A stretch of DNA of 64,000 nt from Chloroflexota bacterium. Its GTDB lineage: Bacteria > Chloroflexota > UBA11872. Shown here piece by piece: positions 9,197-17,730 of the stretch; the stretch's first letter is position 1, and every line of letters starts with the position of its first letter. The DNA lies in the NCBI GenBank assembly GCA_022821905.1, contig JAJECS010000024.1:186001-250000 (forward strand), written 5' to 3'. Both the position numbers and the translations under genes were made by a program. The notes beneath the pieces were generated by a model that saw only the letters and a program-made list of their open reading frames with translations, was not told the DNA's origin and made no database searches.

Positions 9197-10963
9197 CTAT
9201 CCCGGCGCGATGACCGTCATGTCCCAGCCGGCGAGGTCGTGCAGCGGCACCGTCCAATCGCCGAGCGCCGGCTCGCCGGCCGCCACCCACTCGGCGATCT
9301 CCTCGCGATGCCCCAGCCGTCGCAATGCGTTCCACATCGGCTGCGAGTTGGCGCGCCCACCGGGCCCCGCGCAGTCCCAAAAGAACAGATGCTCGGCCCC
9401 GGTGCCGTAGATCAGGTGCGCCTTGCGCCGGAAGTCCTCCGCGCTCATGTGACGCGGCATCACGTTCGGCGCCAAGGTGCAGGCCGTGCCGCGGGTGGCC
9501 TCGACGAACGGCGTCAGCTGCTCCGGCGCTGACCACGTGTCTTCGTCGGTGGGCATTGCGAGCGGCGCGGCGCTGTAGGGAATCAGCGCGTCGATCAGCC
9601 CCTCCCGCGCCCAGGTGGCCACGTCGCAGCCGAAGAGCACGTTTTCCGACATCAGGCCCTGCACACAGGCCGAGACCTCGATGCGGCGCCGGCCCTGCTC
9701 GCGCGCGACGGCGTCCATCTCCTGCCGTACGCGGCGCATGAACCCCGTGAGCACGCCGGCGCGATAGGCCAGCCACTCCGGATCGTCCTCGGGCAGCTCA
9801 CGCGGATCGGCGCCGTGGCTCGCGGCGAAACCCTCGATCAACGGCTGCTCGTACATCAGATAGGGAGGGCGTCGGTTGAACAGCAGGCAAATGCCGTCGA
9901 GGTCGAACTCGGCCATCTCGCGCAGCGCGGCCAGGCAGTAGTCCTGCACCTCGGGAAAGGCGTAGGACATGCGCGGCAGCTCGCTCCCGTCGCGGTCGAG
10001 GCAGCGCCACTGGGGGTTGTCCTGGAAATATCCGTCGAGGTATTCCTGGTTCATCGGCGGCGGATAGGTCCAGGCGGCGAGGCGGTAGGCGGCGTGGAAC
10101 TCCATCCCCAGCTCGTGGGTGTGATCCAGCGCCACCTGAAACGGGTCGATGCCCTGCTCGTGAAAGCTGCGCCAGCTCTCGGCCAGGAGCCGGTCTCCCA
10201 CGCGCGGAAACATCTCGACGCCATGGGCCGTGGCCGTGCGGCCGATCTTTGTGAAGTAGCGCATCAGATCGCCCGCGCCGGACTCCCAGTACATGCGGCT
10301 GAAGTCGGTGTTGCGATAGGGCTCGATTTCGCGCCTGACCTCCTCGGCGGTCGTCATGCGGTAGGTGTAGTGCGGCCCGTGCGCGTCGTTGTGCGCCCAG
10401 AGACGGCGGTCGCGACCCGACGTGCGCTCACCGACCAGATCTTGGACCTCGTCGTCGGCCAGCGGCACGAGCTTCAAATAGGCGATGCGCGCGGAGCCCG
10501 ACTGAACCGACGCCAGTCCATTGCCGGGATCGATGCGCCGCCGCAGTTGCGAGAACACCACCTCTTGGCCCGTGAGATCGGCGACCTTCCAGAAGATCTC
10601 CTGCAGCTCCTTGCGGCGCAGGTGATGGCCCTCCGTGCTCCAGGTCAGCGATGAGAAGGCGGGGTCGCCGCTGAGCTTCACCGGGACCAGCGAGAAGTCG
10701 CTTTCGCCTCCCGCGGTCGGATGGACGCCCACCGATATTGCGTGCCAGCCGTCGACCCGCAGCGGATAGGTCACGTCCGGAGCCAGAGTCTCCGGGCCGG
10801 CGAAGAGCATCGTCCCGGAAACGCCGTCGGCCTCGAACGACAGCGTCTGCCACCGGCCCCGGGTGGCGTCCGGGGACAGCGCCTCGGCCGGCGTGCAGCG
10901 GTCGAAATCGGCGACGTAGCGCGGCGCTCCACGGAATCCGCGGTCGGTTATGGCATCGGACAT
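9197..10963 (-). CDS. Glycoside-hydrolase-like TIM-barrel protein (paralog B)
   Basis: 588 residues. The N-terminal ~170 residues look beta-rich (VDGWHAISVGV, VWFKVADLTGQ-like block); the rest resembles a glycosyl-hydrolase TIM barrel (GMEFHAAYRLAAWTYPPPM, FDLDGICLLFNRRPP, DALIPYSAAPLAMP, GAEHLFFWDCAGPGG). The Glu/Asp-rich strands resemble GH10-like or uncharacterised hydrolase-like families, but I cannot point to catalytic acids. The start is supported by GGGAGGT 7 nt upstream. It is a tandem paralog of the gene at 10977-12758, 13 nt away. Confidence 0.65.
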   Translation of the reverse strand: MSDAITDRGFRGAPRYVADFDRCTPAEALSPDATRGRWQTLSFEADGVSGTMLFAGPETLAPDVTYPLRVDGWHAISVGVHPTAGGESDFSLVPVKLSGDPAFSSLTWSTEGHHLRRKELQEIFWKVADLTGQEVVFSQLRRRIDPGNGLASVQSGSARIAYLKLVPLADDEVQDLVGERTSGRDRRLWAHNDAHGPHYTYRMTTAEEVRREIEPYRNTDFSRMYWESGAGDLMRYFTKIGRTATAHGVEMFPRVGDRLLAESWRSFHEQGIDPFQVALDHTHELGMEFHAAYRLAAWTYPPPMNQEYLDGYFQDNPQWRCLDRDGSELPRMSYAFPEVQDYCLAALREMAEFDLDGICLLFNRRPPYLMYEQPLIEGFAASHGADPRELPEDDPEWLAYRAGVLTGFMRRVRQEMDAVAREQGRRRIEVSACVQGLMSENVLFGCDVATWAREGLIDALIPYSAAPLAMPTDEDTWSAPEQLTPFVEATRGTACTLAPNVMPRHMSAEDFRRKAHLIYGTGAEHLFFWDCAGPGGRANSQPMWNALRRLGHREEIAEWVAAGEPALGDWTVPLHDLAGWDMTVIAPG

Positions 10964-10976
10964 GGCACTTACCTCC

Positions 10977-12758
10977 CTATCCCGGCGTCACGTATGAAAG
11001 GTCCCATCCGGCCCACTCGCGCAGGGGCATCGACGGGCGGGGCAACGCGGGCTCGCCGGCGTCGATCCACGCCTGGACCTCGTCCACGTGGCCCAGCCGG
11101 CGCAAGGCGTTCCAGGCATGCCCGAAGTTCGCCCGGCACCCGCCGCCCGCCGAGTCCCAGAAGAACATGTGGTCGATCCCGGCGCTGTAGATGATCGCTG
11201 CCTGCCGCCGATAGTCCTCCGGCGACATCACCCGCGGCATCACATTCGGCGCCACCACGCACGACGATCCGGCCACCGTTTGCCGCAGAAAGTCGAGCTG
11301 CGGCGGATCTGTCCACACCATGCCGCTGGGCTCGCTGAAGAATGGGCGGAAGTTGGCGCGTGGACTGTAGGGGATCAGCGTATCCACCAGGCCCTCGCGC
11401 ACCCAGGCGGCCAGATCGATGCCCTGCATCAGGTTCTCTGCCTCGGATGCCTCCGTGATCGCCGAAACCGCGATCCGTCGCCGCTGGCCTTGAGAGGCCT
11501 CGTCCATCGCCGCCCGCACGTCCCGCATGAATTGCGTCAGCGTCCCGGCGCGATAGGCCAGCCAGTCCGGATCGTCCTCCGGCAGCGTCCGCGGATCGCG
11601 TCCGAACTCGCGCGTGAAACCCTCAACCAGCGGCGGCTCATATTCCACCAGCGGCGGACGCCGGTTGTAGAGCAGGCAAATCCCATCGATGGGCCGTTCG
11701 GCCATTTCACGCAGCAACGACAAAACAAATTCACGCACTTCCGGATAGCTGTATGAGATGCGCGGCGTCCGGTTGCCTGCCCGGTCCTCGCCGTGGAACT
11801 CAGGATGCCGCGCGAAGTACGTGTCGCCGTGGTTGTGGTGATCGAGCGGGGGCGGGTATTGAAATGCGGCCACGCGATATCCCGCATGAAACTCCATGCC
11901 GACCGCGTGCGTCTGCTCCAACGCCACGTCGAACGGGTCGACGCCCTCTGCGCGAAACACGCGCCAGCTCTCGGCGTGCATGCGATCGCCGCGGCGGCCA
12001 TAGTCCTCCAGTCCGTCCAGCGTGTGCCGCCGCCCGATCCGGCTGAAGTACGCCAGCTGATCGCCGCCGCCTGCCTCCCAGTACATCCGCGAGAAATCGC
12101 TCTCGTGGTACTGCTCGATCTCGCGCCGGACGTCGTCCGCCGACGTGAGCCGGAAGAGGTATTGCGCAAAGTGGGCGTCGTTGTGCGCAAACAGCCGCCG
12201 GGTGTCGCCGCGCGCCTGATCCGCGCGCCAGTCTGAGACTTCGGTATCCGTCAGTGGCACGAGTTTTATGTAAACCACCCGCGCTGCCGCGCAAGCAAAC
12301 GCCCCGGCTCCGTCACCCTCGCCGATCCGCGCACTCGCCTGGCCGATATCCAATTGCTGACCGGTCAGGTCCGCGATCTTCCAGTAGCACTCCACCACGT
12401 CCACGCCGTGGTCGGGCCGCCGGTATGGGTCCATGGTCACGAATGAAAACGTGTCGTCGCCGCTGAGCTTGAGCGGCACGCCCAGCGTCAGGCCCTCGGC
12501 AGCCGTGCGGATGGGCACGGTGCCGATCGAGATGGCGTGCAGCCCGCGAGCGTCCAGCGGATAGCGTACCGTGGGCGCCGCCGTCTCCAGCCCCGCCGCC
12601 AGCATGGTGCCGCTGAACGAATCCGTGCGATAGCTCATCGCGCGCCAGTGCCGGAGCTCGGGCCTGGGGCGGATTGCCGATGCCGGCTCGGCGCGGTCCA
12701 GGTCGGTGAGATACCGCGGCGCACCGCTGAGCCACGCGTCACCAATTCGATCAGTCAA
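10977..12758 (-). CDS. Glycoside-hydrolase-like TIM-barrel protein (paralog A)
   Basis: 593 residues, collinear with the next gene in the operon: the N-terminal block RGAPRYLTDLDR-like, ARGLHAISIGTVP, EFHAGYRVAAFQYPPPL, PIDGICLLYNRRPP, GIDHMFFWDSAGGGC. The start codon is TTG at 12758; it aligns residue for residue with the ATG start of its paralog, which supports it. No signal peptide is visible. It is the first gene of the minus-strand operon, divergent from the MFS exporter with 133 nt between. Substrate unknown. Confidence 0.65.
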   Translation of the reverse strand: MTDRIGDAWLSGAPRYLTDLDRAEPASAIRPRPELRHWRAMSYRTDSFSGTMLAAGLETAAPTVRYPLDARGLHAISIGTVPIRTAAEGLTLGVPLKLSGDDTFSFVTMDPYRRPDHGVDVVECYWKIADLTGQQLDIGQASARIGEGDGAGAFACAAARVVYIKLVPLTDTEVSDWRADQARGDTRRLFAHNDAHFAQYLFRLTSADDVRREIEQYHESDFSRMYWEAGGGDQLAYFSRIGRRHTLDGLEDYGRRGDRMHAESWRVFRAEGVDPFDVALEQTHAVGMEFHAGYRVAAFQYPPPLDHHNHGDTYFARHPEFHGEDRAGNRTPRISYSYPEVREFVLSLLREMAERPIDGICLLYNRRPPLVEYEPPLVEGFTREFGRDPRTLPEDDPDWLAYRAGTLTQFMRDVRAAMDEASQGQRRRIAVSAITEASEAENLMQGIDLAAWVREGLVDTLIPYSPRANFRPFFSEPSGMVWTDPPQLDFLRQTVAGSSCVVAPNVMPRVMSPEDYRRQAAIIYSAGIDHMFFWDSAGGGCRANFGHAWNALRRLGHVDEVQAWIDAGEPALPRPSMPLREWAGWDLSYVTPG

Positions 12759-12891
12759 GGCGATGGCCGTCGACTGTGGCTGGGATTGCGAAGGTCACCG
12801 GCGTCGGCGAATCATCGGCGCACCCTGCCCGTTGAACGTTGGTGTACCTTACGCCGCAGCCTGTCAGACCATCAATCGGCCGGCTCGAACC

Positions 12892-14400
12892 ATGCCTGAA
12901 CGCCAGCCGCCCATTGAAGTCTTGACGGATTCAGAGGGCGAGCCCGGCCGCTGGCTGCAGCTCGTGCGCGACCCAAAGTGGCGCGGCCTCGGCGTCATTC
13001 TCATCGGCACGTTTCTGAGCGTGATCGTGCACAACATCGCCACGGTCACGCTGCCCAGCATCGCGGCGGACTTTGGCTCCACGCTCGCCGAGGTGCAGTG
13101 GGTCGCCATCGCCGTCTCGCTGACCACCGCCGCGGTGGTTATGCCCGCCGGATACCTGGCCGACCGTCTGGGTCGCCGGGAGTTCTTCATCGGCGGCATG
13201 GCGCTGTTTGCCGCGGCATCGCTGATGGCCGGCTGGGCGCCGACGCTGGAAACCCTGATCGCGGCGCGGCTGCTGCAAGGCGTGGCGACGGCCATCGTGG
13301 GCGCCAACGGCATCGCCATCGCCGTCACCCTCTTCCCCGAGGGCGAGCGCGGCAAGGTGCTCGGCCTCTCATCCGGCACCGTCGGCTTCAGCGCCCTGGT
13401 GGCGCCGGCGGTCGGCGGCATCATCGTCGACGGCGGCGGCTGGCGCTGGGCCTATCACGCGTTGGCATTGCCGGCGATCGTCGGCGCCGTGGGTGCCTGG
13501 CTCGTGCTGGAAGCCGCTCGATCACCCGAGTCCGCTGAAGCTTCGGGCCGCTTCGATTGGTTCGGTTCGAGCGCCATCGCCGGAATTGCCGTCACGCTGG
13601 TGCTGGGCCTCACCATGGGACCGGTGATCGGCTGGAGCGAGCCGCTGGTGTGGACCTCGATCGCCGCCGCCATGGCGCTGGGCGGCGCCTATGTCTGGTG
13701 GGAGCTGCGCACGCCCCATCCCGTGTTCGATCTGCGACTGCTGCGACGCCGCGCCGTCGTCACGCCCCTGGGCGCCCGCATCGTGCTGCTCATGGGTCTG
13801 TCGGGCGGAGGCTTCCTGGTGCCGTTCTACATCCAGGGCGTCCTGGGACTGAGCGCGCGCGACCTGGGCTTCATCCTGGTGCCCGGATTCGCGGTCTACA
13901 CCCTCACCGCGACGCTCGCGGGCCGGTATTCAGACCGTTGGACACCCCGTCCGTTTTTGATCGCCGGCCCGCTGGTGGGCCTCGTCAGCGTTCTCGCACT
14001 GGCGAGCTTTGGGTCGGACACGCCACTGGCGGTGGTCGTGCTGGTGCTGGTCGTCAACAGCGCCAGCCTCTCGCTGGTGACCTCCCCCAGCACCAACGCC
14101 ATGCTCGGCGCCGTGCCGGAGCAGGTCTACACCGTCGCTGTCGCGTTCATGAACCTGGCCGGCACGATCTGTGGCATCGTCGCCCTTGCCCTGATCACCG
14201 CCATCGTGACCGCCGTCATGGCCAACGCCGGCGCCGAGGCCAGCGTCAGCGCCGTGGCCTCGGATCCAACAACCACCAGCGCCTTCCTCGACGGCTGGCG
14301 TGTCGCGTTTCTCGTACAGGCCGTATTCATGATTGCCGCGGCCGTGATTGCCTGGATGTACCGGCCGACAAGCCTCACAGGCACAACCCAGCCCGAATAG
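12892..14400 (+). CDS. MFS transporter, DHA2 (EmrB/QacA-like) type
   Basis: 502 residues with about 14 hydrophobic segments. The family motifs are visible: motif A GYLADRLGRREFF after helix 2 and LQGVATAIVGANGIAIA in helix 4; the ATG at 12892 gives a short cytoplasmic N-terminus (MPERQPPIEVL). DHA2 members are proton-driven drug or metabolite exporters of the inner membrane. Its divergent position beside the hydrolase operon may indicate shared regulation, but no regulator gene is adjacent. Confidence 0.9.
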   Translation: MPERQPPIEVLTDSEGEPGRWLQLVRDPKWRGLGVILIGTFLSVIVHNIATVTLPSIAADFGSTLAEVQWVAIAVSLTTAAVVMPAGYLADRLGRREFFIGGMALFAAASLMAGWAPTLETLIAARLLQGVATAIVGANGIAIAVTLFPEGERGKVLGLSSGTVGFSALVAPAVGGIIVDGGGWRWAYHALALPAIVGAVGAWLVLEAARSPESAEASGRFDWFGSSAIAGIAVTLVLGLTMGPVIGWSEPLVWTSIAAAMALGGAYVWWELRTPHPVFDLRLLRRRAVVTPLGARIVLLMGLSGGGFLVPFYIQGVLGLSARDLGFILVPGFAVYTLTATLAGRYSDRWTPRPFLIAGPLVGLVSVLALASFGSDTPLAVVVLVLVVNSASLSLVTSPSTNAMLGAVPEQVYTVAVAFMNLAGTICGIVALALITAIVTAVMANAGAEASVSAVASDPTTTSAFLDGWRVAFLVQAVFMIAAAVIAWMYRPTSLTGTTQPE

Positions 14401-14414
14401 CACGCGTCCGCTGG

Positions 14415-14436
14415 CCCAGGCTGCGTGCAGCCTGGG
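14415..14436. repeat. Palindrome, covarying family copy 1
   Basis: A perfect inverted repeat with 10-nt arms CCCAGGCTGC / GCAGCCTGGG around GT, 15 nt after the MFS stop. It shares its GGCTGC-type core with the copies at 14504 and 22550, while arm bases 4 and 5 differ in a compensating way. It could act as a weak terminator, although no T-run follows. Confidence 0.75.
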
Positions 14437-14503
14437 GACGCCTGGGCAACTATCCCCGCCGGCTACGAAGGCCCGTCACGCCTCACGATGACTTGGTGGG
14501 AAT

Positions 14504-14525
14504 CCCACGCTGCACGCAGCGTGGG
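14504..14525. repeat. Palindrome, covarying family copy 2
   Basis: A perfect inverted repeat with arms CCCACGCTGC / GCAGCGTGGG around AC, lying between two convergent genes. Compared with the copy at 14415, base 5 of the arm changes G to C with the partner changing C to G. Confidence 0.75.
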
Positions 14526-14570
14526 CTACCGGACTCGGACCGCGGGCCGCCGAACCCGGACGAAGATCGG

Positions 14571-15458
14571 CTAAACCAACCCCAACCCGCGCAACATATC
14601 CCGTACCTGCTCCATCTCTTCCTCGGTCGCGTTCGGCGCGGGGGAGCGGCGCCAGCGGGGGGCTACGCCGCAGACTTCGATCATCGTGTGGACGAGGCCG
14701 TCGCCGCCGGCGGGGAACGCCGGCCACAGGTCCCAGATCGGCTGCTCGTAGTGCCGGGCGAGGCGCCAGGCTTCGGGCAGGTCGTCGCGCTTGATGGCGT
14801 CCCAGTAGAGCTTCTGGGGCAAGAGATTGCAGTAGATGAACACGTCCAGCCAGGAGTTGCAGTTGCCGTGGGGCCAGAGCACGTAGTGACGCTTGATGCC
14901 GCCGCCGCCGGCCATCGGCCAGCGGTCGCCCCAGCGCATCAGCACCTCATGCGCGTAGTCCAGTCCAAGGTCTTCCTTGAAGGCCCACATGTTCGGGTCG
15001 TCGGCGACGAGTTCCAGCGTGCGGATCGGCACGTCGCCCACGAACATCACCGGCGCCACCTGGCCGCAGGCCTTGTAGTAGTCCGCCAGGGATTCCGGCG
15101 TGCCCTTGGCCCAGTCGGCCGGGCGCACCATGTAGAGGTCGTAGCCCAACTCGCGCACGAAGCGGCCAAACTCGATCGCCTTGTTGAGGCCCCACTGGTT
15201 GTCGCAAGCGATGGTCAGCGCGCGACCGTCCACGTGGTCGATCACGACGCGGTGCAGCTCCGCCACCTCGTCGTCGGTGAGCAGCGAGATCAGGCTGTCG
15301 CCCCAGGTCAGCATGATGACGTTGCAATTGCCTTCGAGCGACTTGTCGATCACCGCCCGCGTGCCGTCCCAGTCGATCTCACCGGACTCGGTGAAAATCG
15401 TGGGCAGCGAGTTAATGGGGCCGTCGAGCAGGGCGCGGACTTCATCGTGATCACGCAT
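14571..15458 (-). CDS. DapA-superfamily aldolase-like protein (paralog 3)
   Basis: 295 residues of the dihydrodipicolinate synthase/N-acetylneuraminate lyase TIM-barrel superfamily. The Schiff-base lysine is visible at K161 in AFKEDLG. Other family landmarks are altered: the GTTGE loop reads LTWGDS, and the YN-type tyrosine motif is replaced by MVRPADWAKGT. It is therefore unlikely to be DapA or NanA itself; a related 2-keto acid aldolase or dehydratase is more likely. Last of three tandem paralogs, 17 nt after the previous. Confidence 0.75.
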   Translation of the reverse strand: MRDHDEVRALLDGPINSLPTIFTESGEIDWDGTRAVIDKSLEGNCNVIMLTWGDSLISLLTDDEVAELHRVVIDHVDGRALTIACDNQWGLNKAIEFGRFVRELGYDLYMVRPADWAKGTPESLADYYKACGQVAPVMFVGDVPIRTLELVADDPNMWAFKEDLGLDYAHEVLMRWGDRWPMAGGGGIKRHYVLWPHGNCNSWLDVFIYCNLLPQKLYWDAIKRDDLPEAWRLARHYEQPIWDLWPAFPAGGDGLVHTMIEVCGVAPRWRRSPAPNATEEEMEQVRDMLRGLGLV

Positions 15459-15475
15459 CGGGAACCTCCGGGCGG

Positions 15476-16363
15476 CTACATCAGGCCAAGGCCGCGCATA
15501 AAGTCGCGCAGCTGGTCGAGTTCTTCATCGGTTGGATCGGGCGCGGGTGAACGGCGCCAGCGCGGCGCGACATCGTAGACCTCCAGCAGCGCGTGGGCGA
15601 ACAGCCCATCCTTTTCGTAGCGGACCTGCGCGGCGAGGTCCCAGAGCTTCTGCTCATAGCGCAGGGCGATGTCCCAGGCCGTGCGCGTGTCGTCGCGCTT
15701 GAGGGCGTTCCAGAAGTCGACCGTCGGCTGCGGGTGAAAGCGGATGAATATGTCCAGCCACGCGCGCGGGCCGTGGGGATGGAACAGCACGTGCCGCTTG
15801 TGCGCGCCGCCGGTGACCATGGCCCAGCGGTCACCCCAGCGCATCTGCACCTCGTGGGCATAGTCGATGGCCAGGTCTTCCTTGAACGCCAGCACGTTGG
15901 GCACGTTTTCGATCAACTCGCAGGTGCGCAGCGGCACCATGCCCACCAGCATCACCCGGGTCACCTGGGCAATCGCCCGGAAGTGGTCGGCCAGCGTCTC
16001 CGGCGTGCCCTTGGCCCACTCCGCCGGGCGCACCATGTAGAGGTCGAACCCCAATGCCTCGACGTAGCGCCCGAACTCGATGGCCTTGGGCAGCGCCCAC
16101 TGGTTGTCGCAGCCGATGGTCACGGCCCGGTTGCCCACATGCTCGATCACGTTGCGATGCACCTGGGCCAGCTCGGTGTCGGTGAGCAGCGAAACGAGAC
16201 TGTCGCCCCAGGTCAGCATCACGATCTGGCAACCGGCGTCCAGCGCCACGTCGATGACGTTGCGCATCCCCTCGTGATCGATATCTCCGTCGCGTTTGAA
16301 CACCGTCGGCAGCGAGAGGCACGGTCCTTGCATGAGGCCGCGGATCTCGTCCGGCGACTTCAT
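15476..16363 (-). CDS. DapA-superfamily aldolase-like protein (paralog 2)
   Basis: 295 residues from ATG at 16363, collinear with its neighbours: LTWGDSLVSLLTD, FDLYMVRPAEWAKGT and the Schiff-base lysine K161 in AFKEDLA. Its start overlaps the stop of the upstream paralog by 4 nt, so it is translationally coupled. The C-terminal tail PRWRRSPAPDPTDEELDQLR is shared by all three copies. Substrate unknown. Confidence 0.75.
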   Translation of the reverse strand: MKSPDEIRGLMQGPCLSLPTVFKRDGDIDHEGMRNVIDVALDAGCQIVMLTWGDSLVSLLTDTELAQVHRNVIEHVGNRAVTIGCDNQWALPKAIEFGRYVEALGFDLYMVRPAEWAKGTPETLADHFRAIAQVTRVMLVGMVPLRTCELIENVPNVLAFKEDLAIDYAHEVQMRWGDRWAMVTGGAHKRHVLFHPHGPRAWLDIFIRFHPQPTVDFWNALKRDDTRTAWDIALRYEQKLWDLAAQVRYEKDGLFAHALLEVYDVAPRWRRSPAPDPTDEELDQLRDFMRGLGLM

Positions 16364-17235
16364 GCCGGCACCGGCTGTGTCTGCGGACCGAGCCCAGCCA
16401 GGAATTCGCGCAACTCGTCCATCTCTTCCTCCGTCGGATTGGCCGCCGGCGCACGCCGCCAGCGGGGCGCTACGCCCGCAGCCTCCACCATCGCATGCTT
16501 GACGAGTCCGTCGGGCCCATAGCGCACGCGCTGCGCCATCGCGCGCAGCGGAACCTCGTATTGCATCGCCTGTGCCCACGCCGCGGCGATGTCGCCGCGT
16601 TGCAGCGCGCGCCAATAGTCCTGCGACACCGCCGGGAAGGTGCGGCAGAAGCCATCGAGCCAGGTGTCGCAGTGACCGTGGGCCCACAGCAAGTGGTGAC
16701 GTTTCATCCCGCCGCCGCCGATCATCGGCCAGCGGTCGCCCCAGCGCATGATGATCTCGTGGGCGTAGTCCAGGCCCAGGTCCTCTTTGAAGGCCCACAT
16801 GTTCGGATCGTCGGCCAGCAGCTCCAGCGTACGCAGCGGCACGTCGCCCACGAACATCACCGGCGACTCGCGGCCGCAGGCCGTGTAGAATTCCGCCAGC
16901 GACTCCGCCGTGCCCTTGGCCCACTCCGCCGGGCGCACCATGTAGACGTCGAATCCAAGCTCGCGCACGTAGCGCCCGAACTCGACCGCCTTGTTGCGTC
17001 CCCAGAGGTTGTCGCAGGCAATGGTGACCGCGCGCTCGCCAACCTGATCGATGACGACCCGGTGCAGCTCGGCGACTTCGTCGTCCGTGAGCAACGAGAT
17101 CAGGCTGTCGCCCCAGGTGAGCATGATCACGTCGCAGCCGCCGTCGATGCTGAAGTCGATGAGGTTGCGGATGGACGGGTAGTCGATCGTGCCGTCTTGG
17201 TGAAAGATCGTCGGCACGGAGTTGCACGGCCCCAC
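16360..17235 (-). CDS. DapA-superfamily aldolase-like protein (paralog 1)
   Basis: This is the first of the three tandem copies; Schiff-base lysine in AFKEDLG, loop LTWGDSLISLL. The coordinate uses GTG at 17235, which gives 291 residues and removes part of the conserved N-terminus. Alignment to its paralogs (MKSPDEIRGLM, MRDHDEVRALL) places the start at 17268, where the codon is ATC (reading IKSKDEFDARLV), with GGAG 8 nt upstream and an in-frame TGA two codons before. Either a rare ATC start or a recent ATG-to-ATC change is possible. Confidence 0.7.
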   Translation of the reverse strand: MGPCNSVPTIFHQDGTIDYPSIRNLIDFSIDGGCDVIMLTWGDSLISLLTDDEVAELHRVVIDQVGERAVTIACDNLWGRNKAVEFGRYVRELGFDVYMVRPAEWAKGTAESLAEFYTACGRESPVMFVGDVPLRTLELLADDPNMWAFKEDLGLDYAHEIIMRWGDRWPMIGGGGMKRHHLLWAHGHCDTWLDGFCRTFPAVSQDYWRALQRGDIAAAWAQAMQYEVPLRAMAQRVRYGPDGLVKHAMVEAAGVAPRWRRAPAANPTEEEMDELREFLAGLGPQTQPVPA

Positions 17236-17268
17236 CAGCCGCGCGTCGAACTCATCCTTCGACTTGAT

Positions 17269-17610
17269 GGCTCAGGCTCCGTGTAGGGCAATCGCCAGCG
17301 CCACGATATCCGAACGGTCACGCAAGTGCCCGTCCGCCCCCTCCCCTCGATCAATCCCTGCAAGACCTTGCCATCGCTCCGGCACACGAAGCACTCGCAA
17401 AAGCCTCTCCGTCATTCCCGCGAAAAGCCTGCCCCGTACTTGATACGGGTCGGGAATCCAGGTCTGTCGAAATCCGAGGAGCAGACAGGACTTCGGGCTA
17501 GCGTCCGCGTCGAACTCGGATCGGGTGGGGCAGGAATCAATCCCGCCCGATTGGCGCGATGCAAGCGTCGAGCTTTCCCGCAGGACATTGCCATGGAGTG
17601 ACGCATCGCC
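17269..17610. other. Gene-free stretch with one foldback repeat
   Basis: About 340 nt with no convincing ORF. At 17411-17461 it holds a member of the GTCATTCCCG...CGGGAATCC dispersed foldback family with an inner hairpin CCCGTA/TACGGG. The part nearest 17269 should hold the promoter of the aldolase-like operon; no clear boxes are visible. Confidence 0.5.
17411..17461. repeat. Dispersed GTCATTCCCG-type foldback repeat, copy 1
   Basis: Outer arms ATTCCCG / CGGGAAT enclose a second small hairpin. Shorter versions of the same outer motif occur at 22514, 34545 and 40944, in both orientations and only between genes. Confidence 0.7.
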
Positions 17611-17730
17611 TCAGCAGTTGGCAATGGCTATGAGACTTCCGACGAAGTAGATGACCATAATCCAGAACGCCACCCCCGCCAGCATCGAGCAACCCTTGAG
17701 GAAGTCCGCCTCCCTCAGCCTTCGCAGCAT
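17611..17730 (-). CDS. Small single-pass membrane peptide, 39 residues
   Basis: The ATG at 17730 directly abuts the TGA of the SGNH hydrolase gene (TGAATG), so it would be translated by re-initiation. The product starts MLRRLREADFLKGCS and continues with a hydrophobic segment of about 22 residues (AGVAFWIMVIYFVGSLIAIA) ending in NC. A charged N-terminus followed by one membrane helix is typical of small bacterial membrane proteins. No family is recognised. The exact junction with the upstream gene and the clean helix argue for a real gene, but no homology can be tested here. Confidence 0.55.
   Translation of the reverse strand: MLRRLREADFLKGCSMLAGVAFWIMVIYFVGSLIAIANC

Noticed and set aside
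13557..15578. Long plus-strand ORF antisense to the aldolase-like genes
   Set aside because: High-GC shadow: composition rich in Arg/Gly/Pro with no motif, fully opposed to well-supported genes.
14571..17235. NanA-type sialic-acid lyases linked to the sialidase-like genes
   Set aside because: The NanA/DapA active-site tyrosine and GTTGE loop are not present, so a sialic-acid pathway is not supported.
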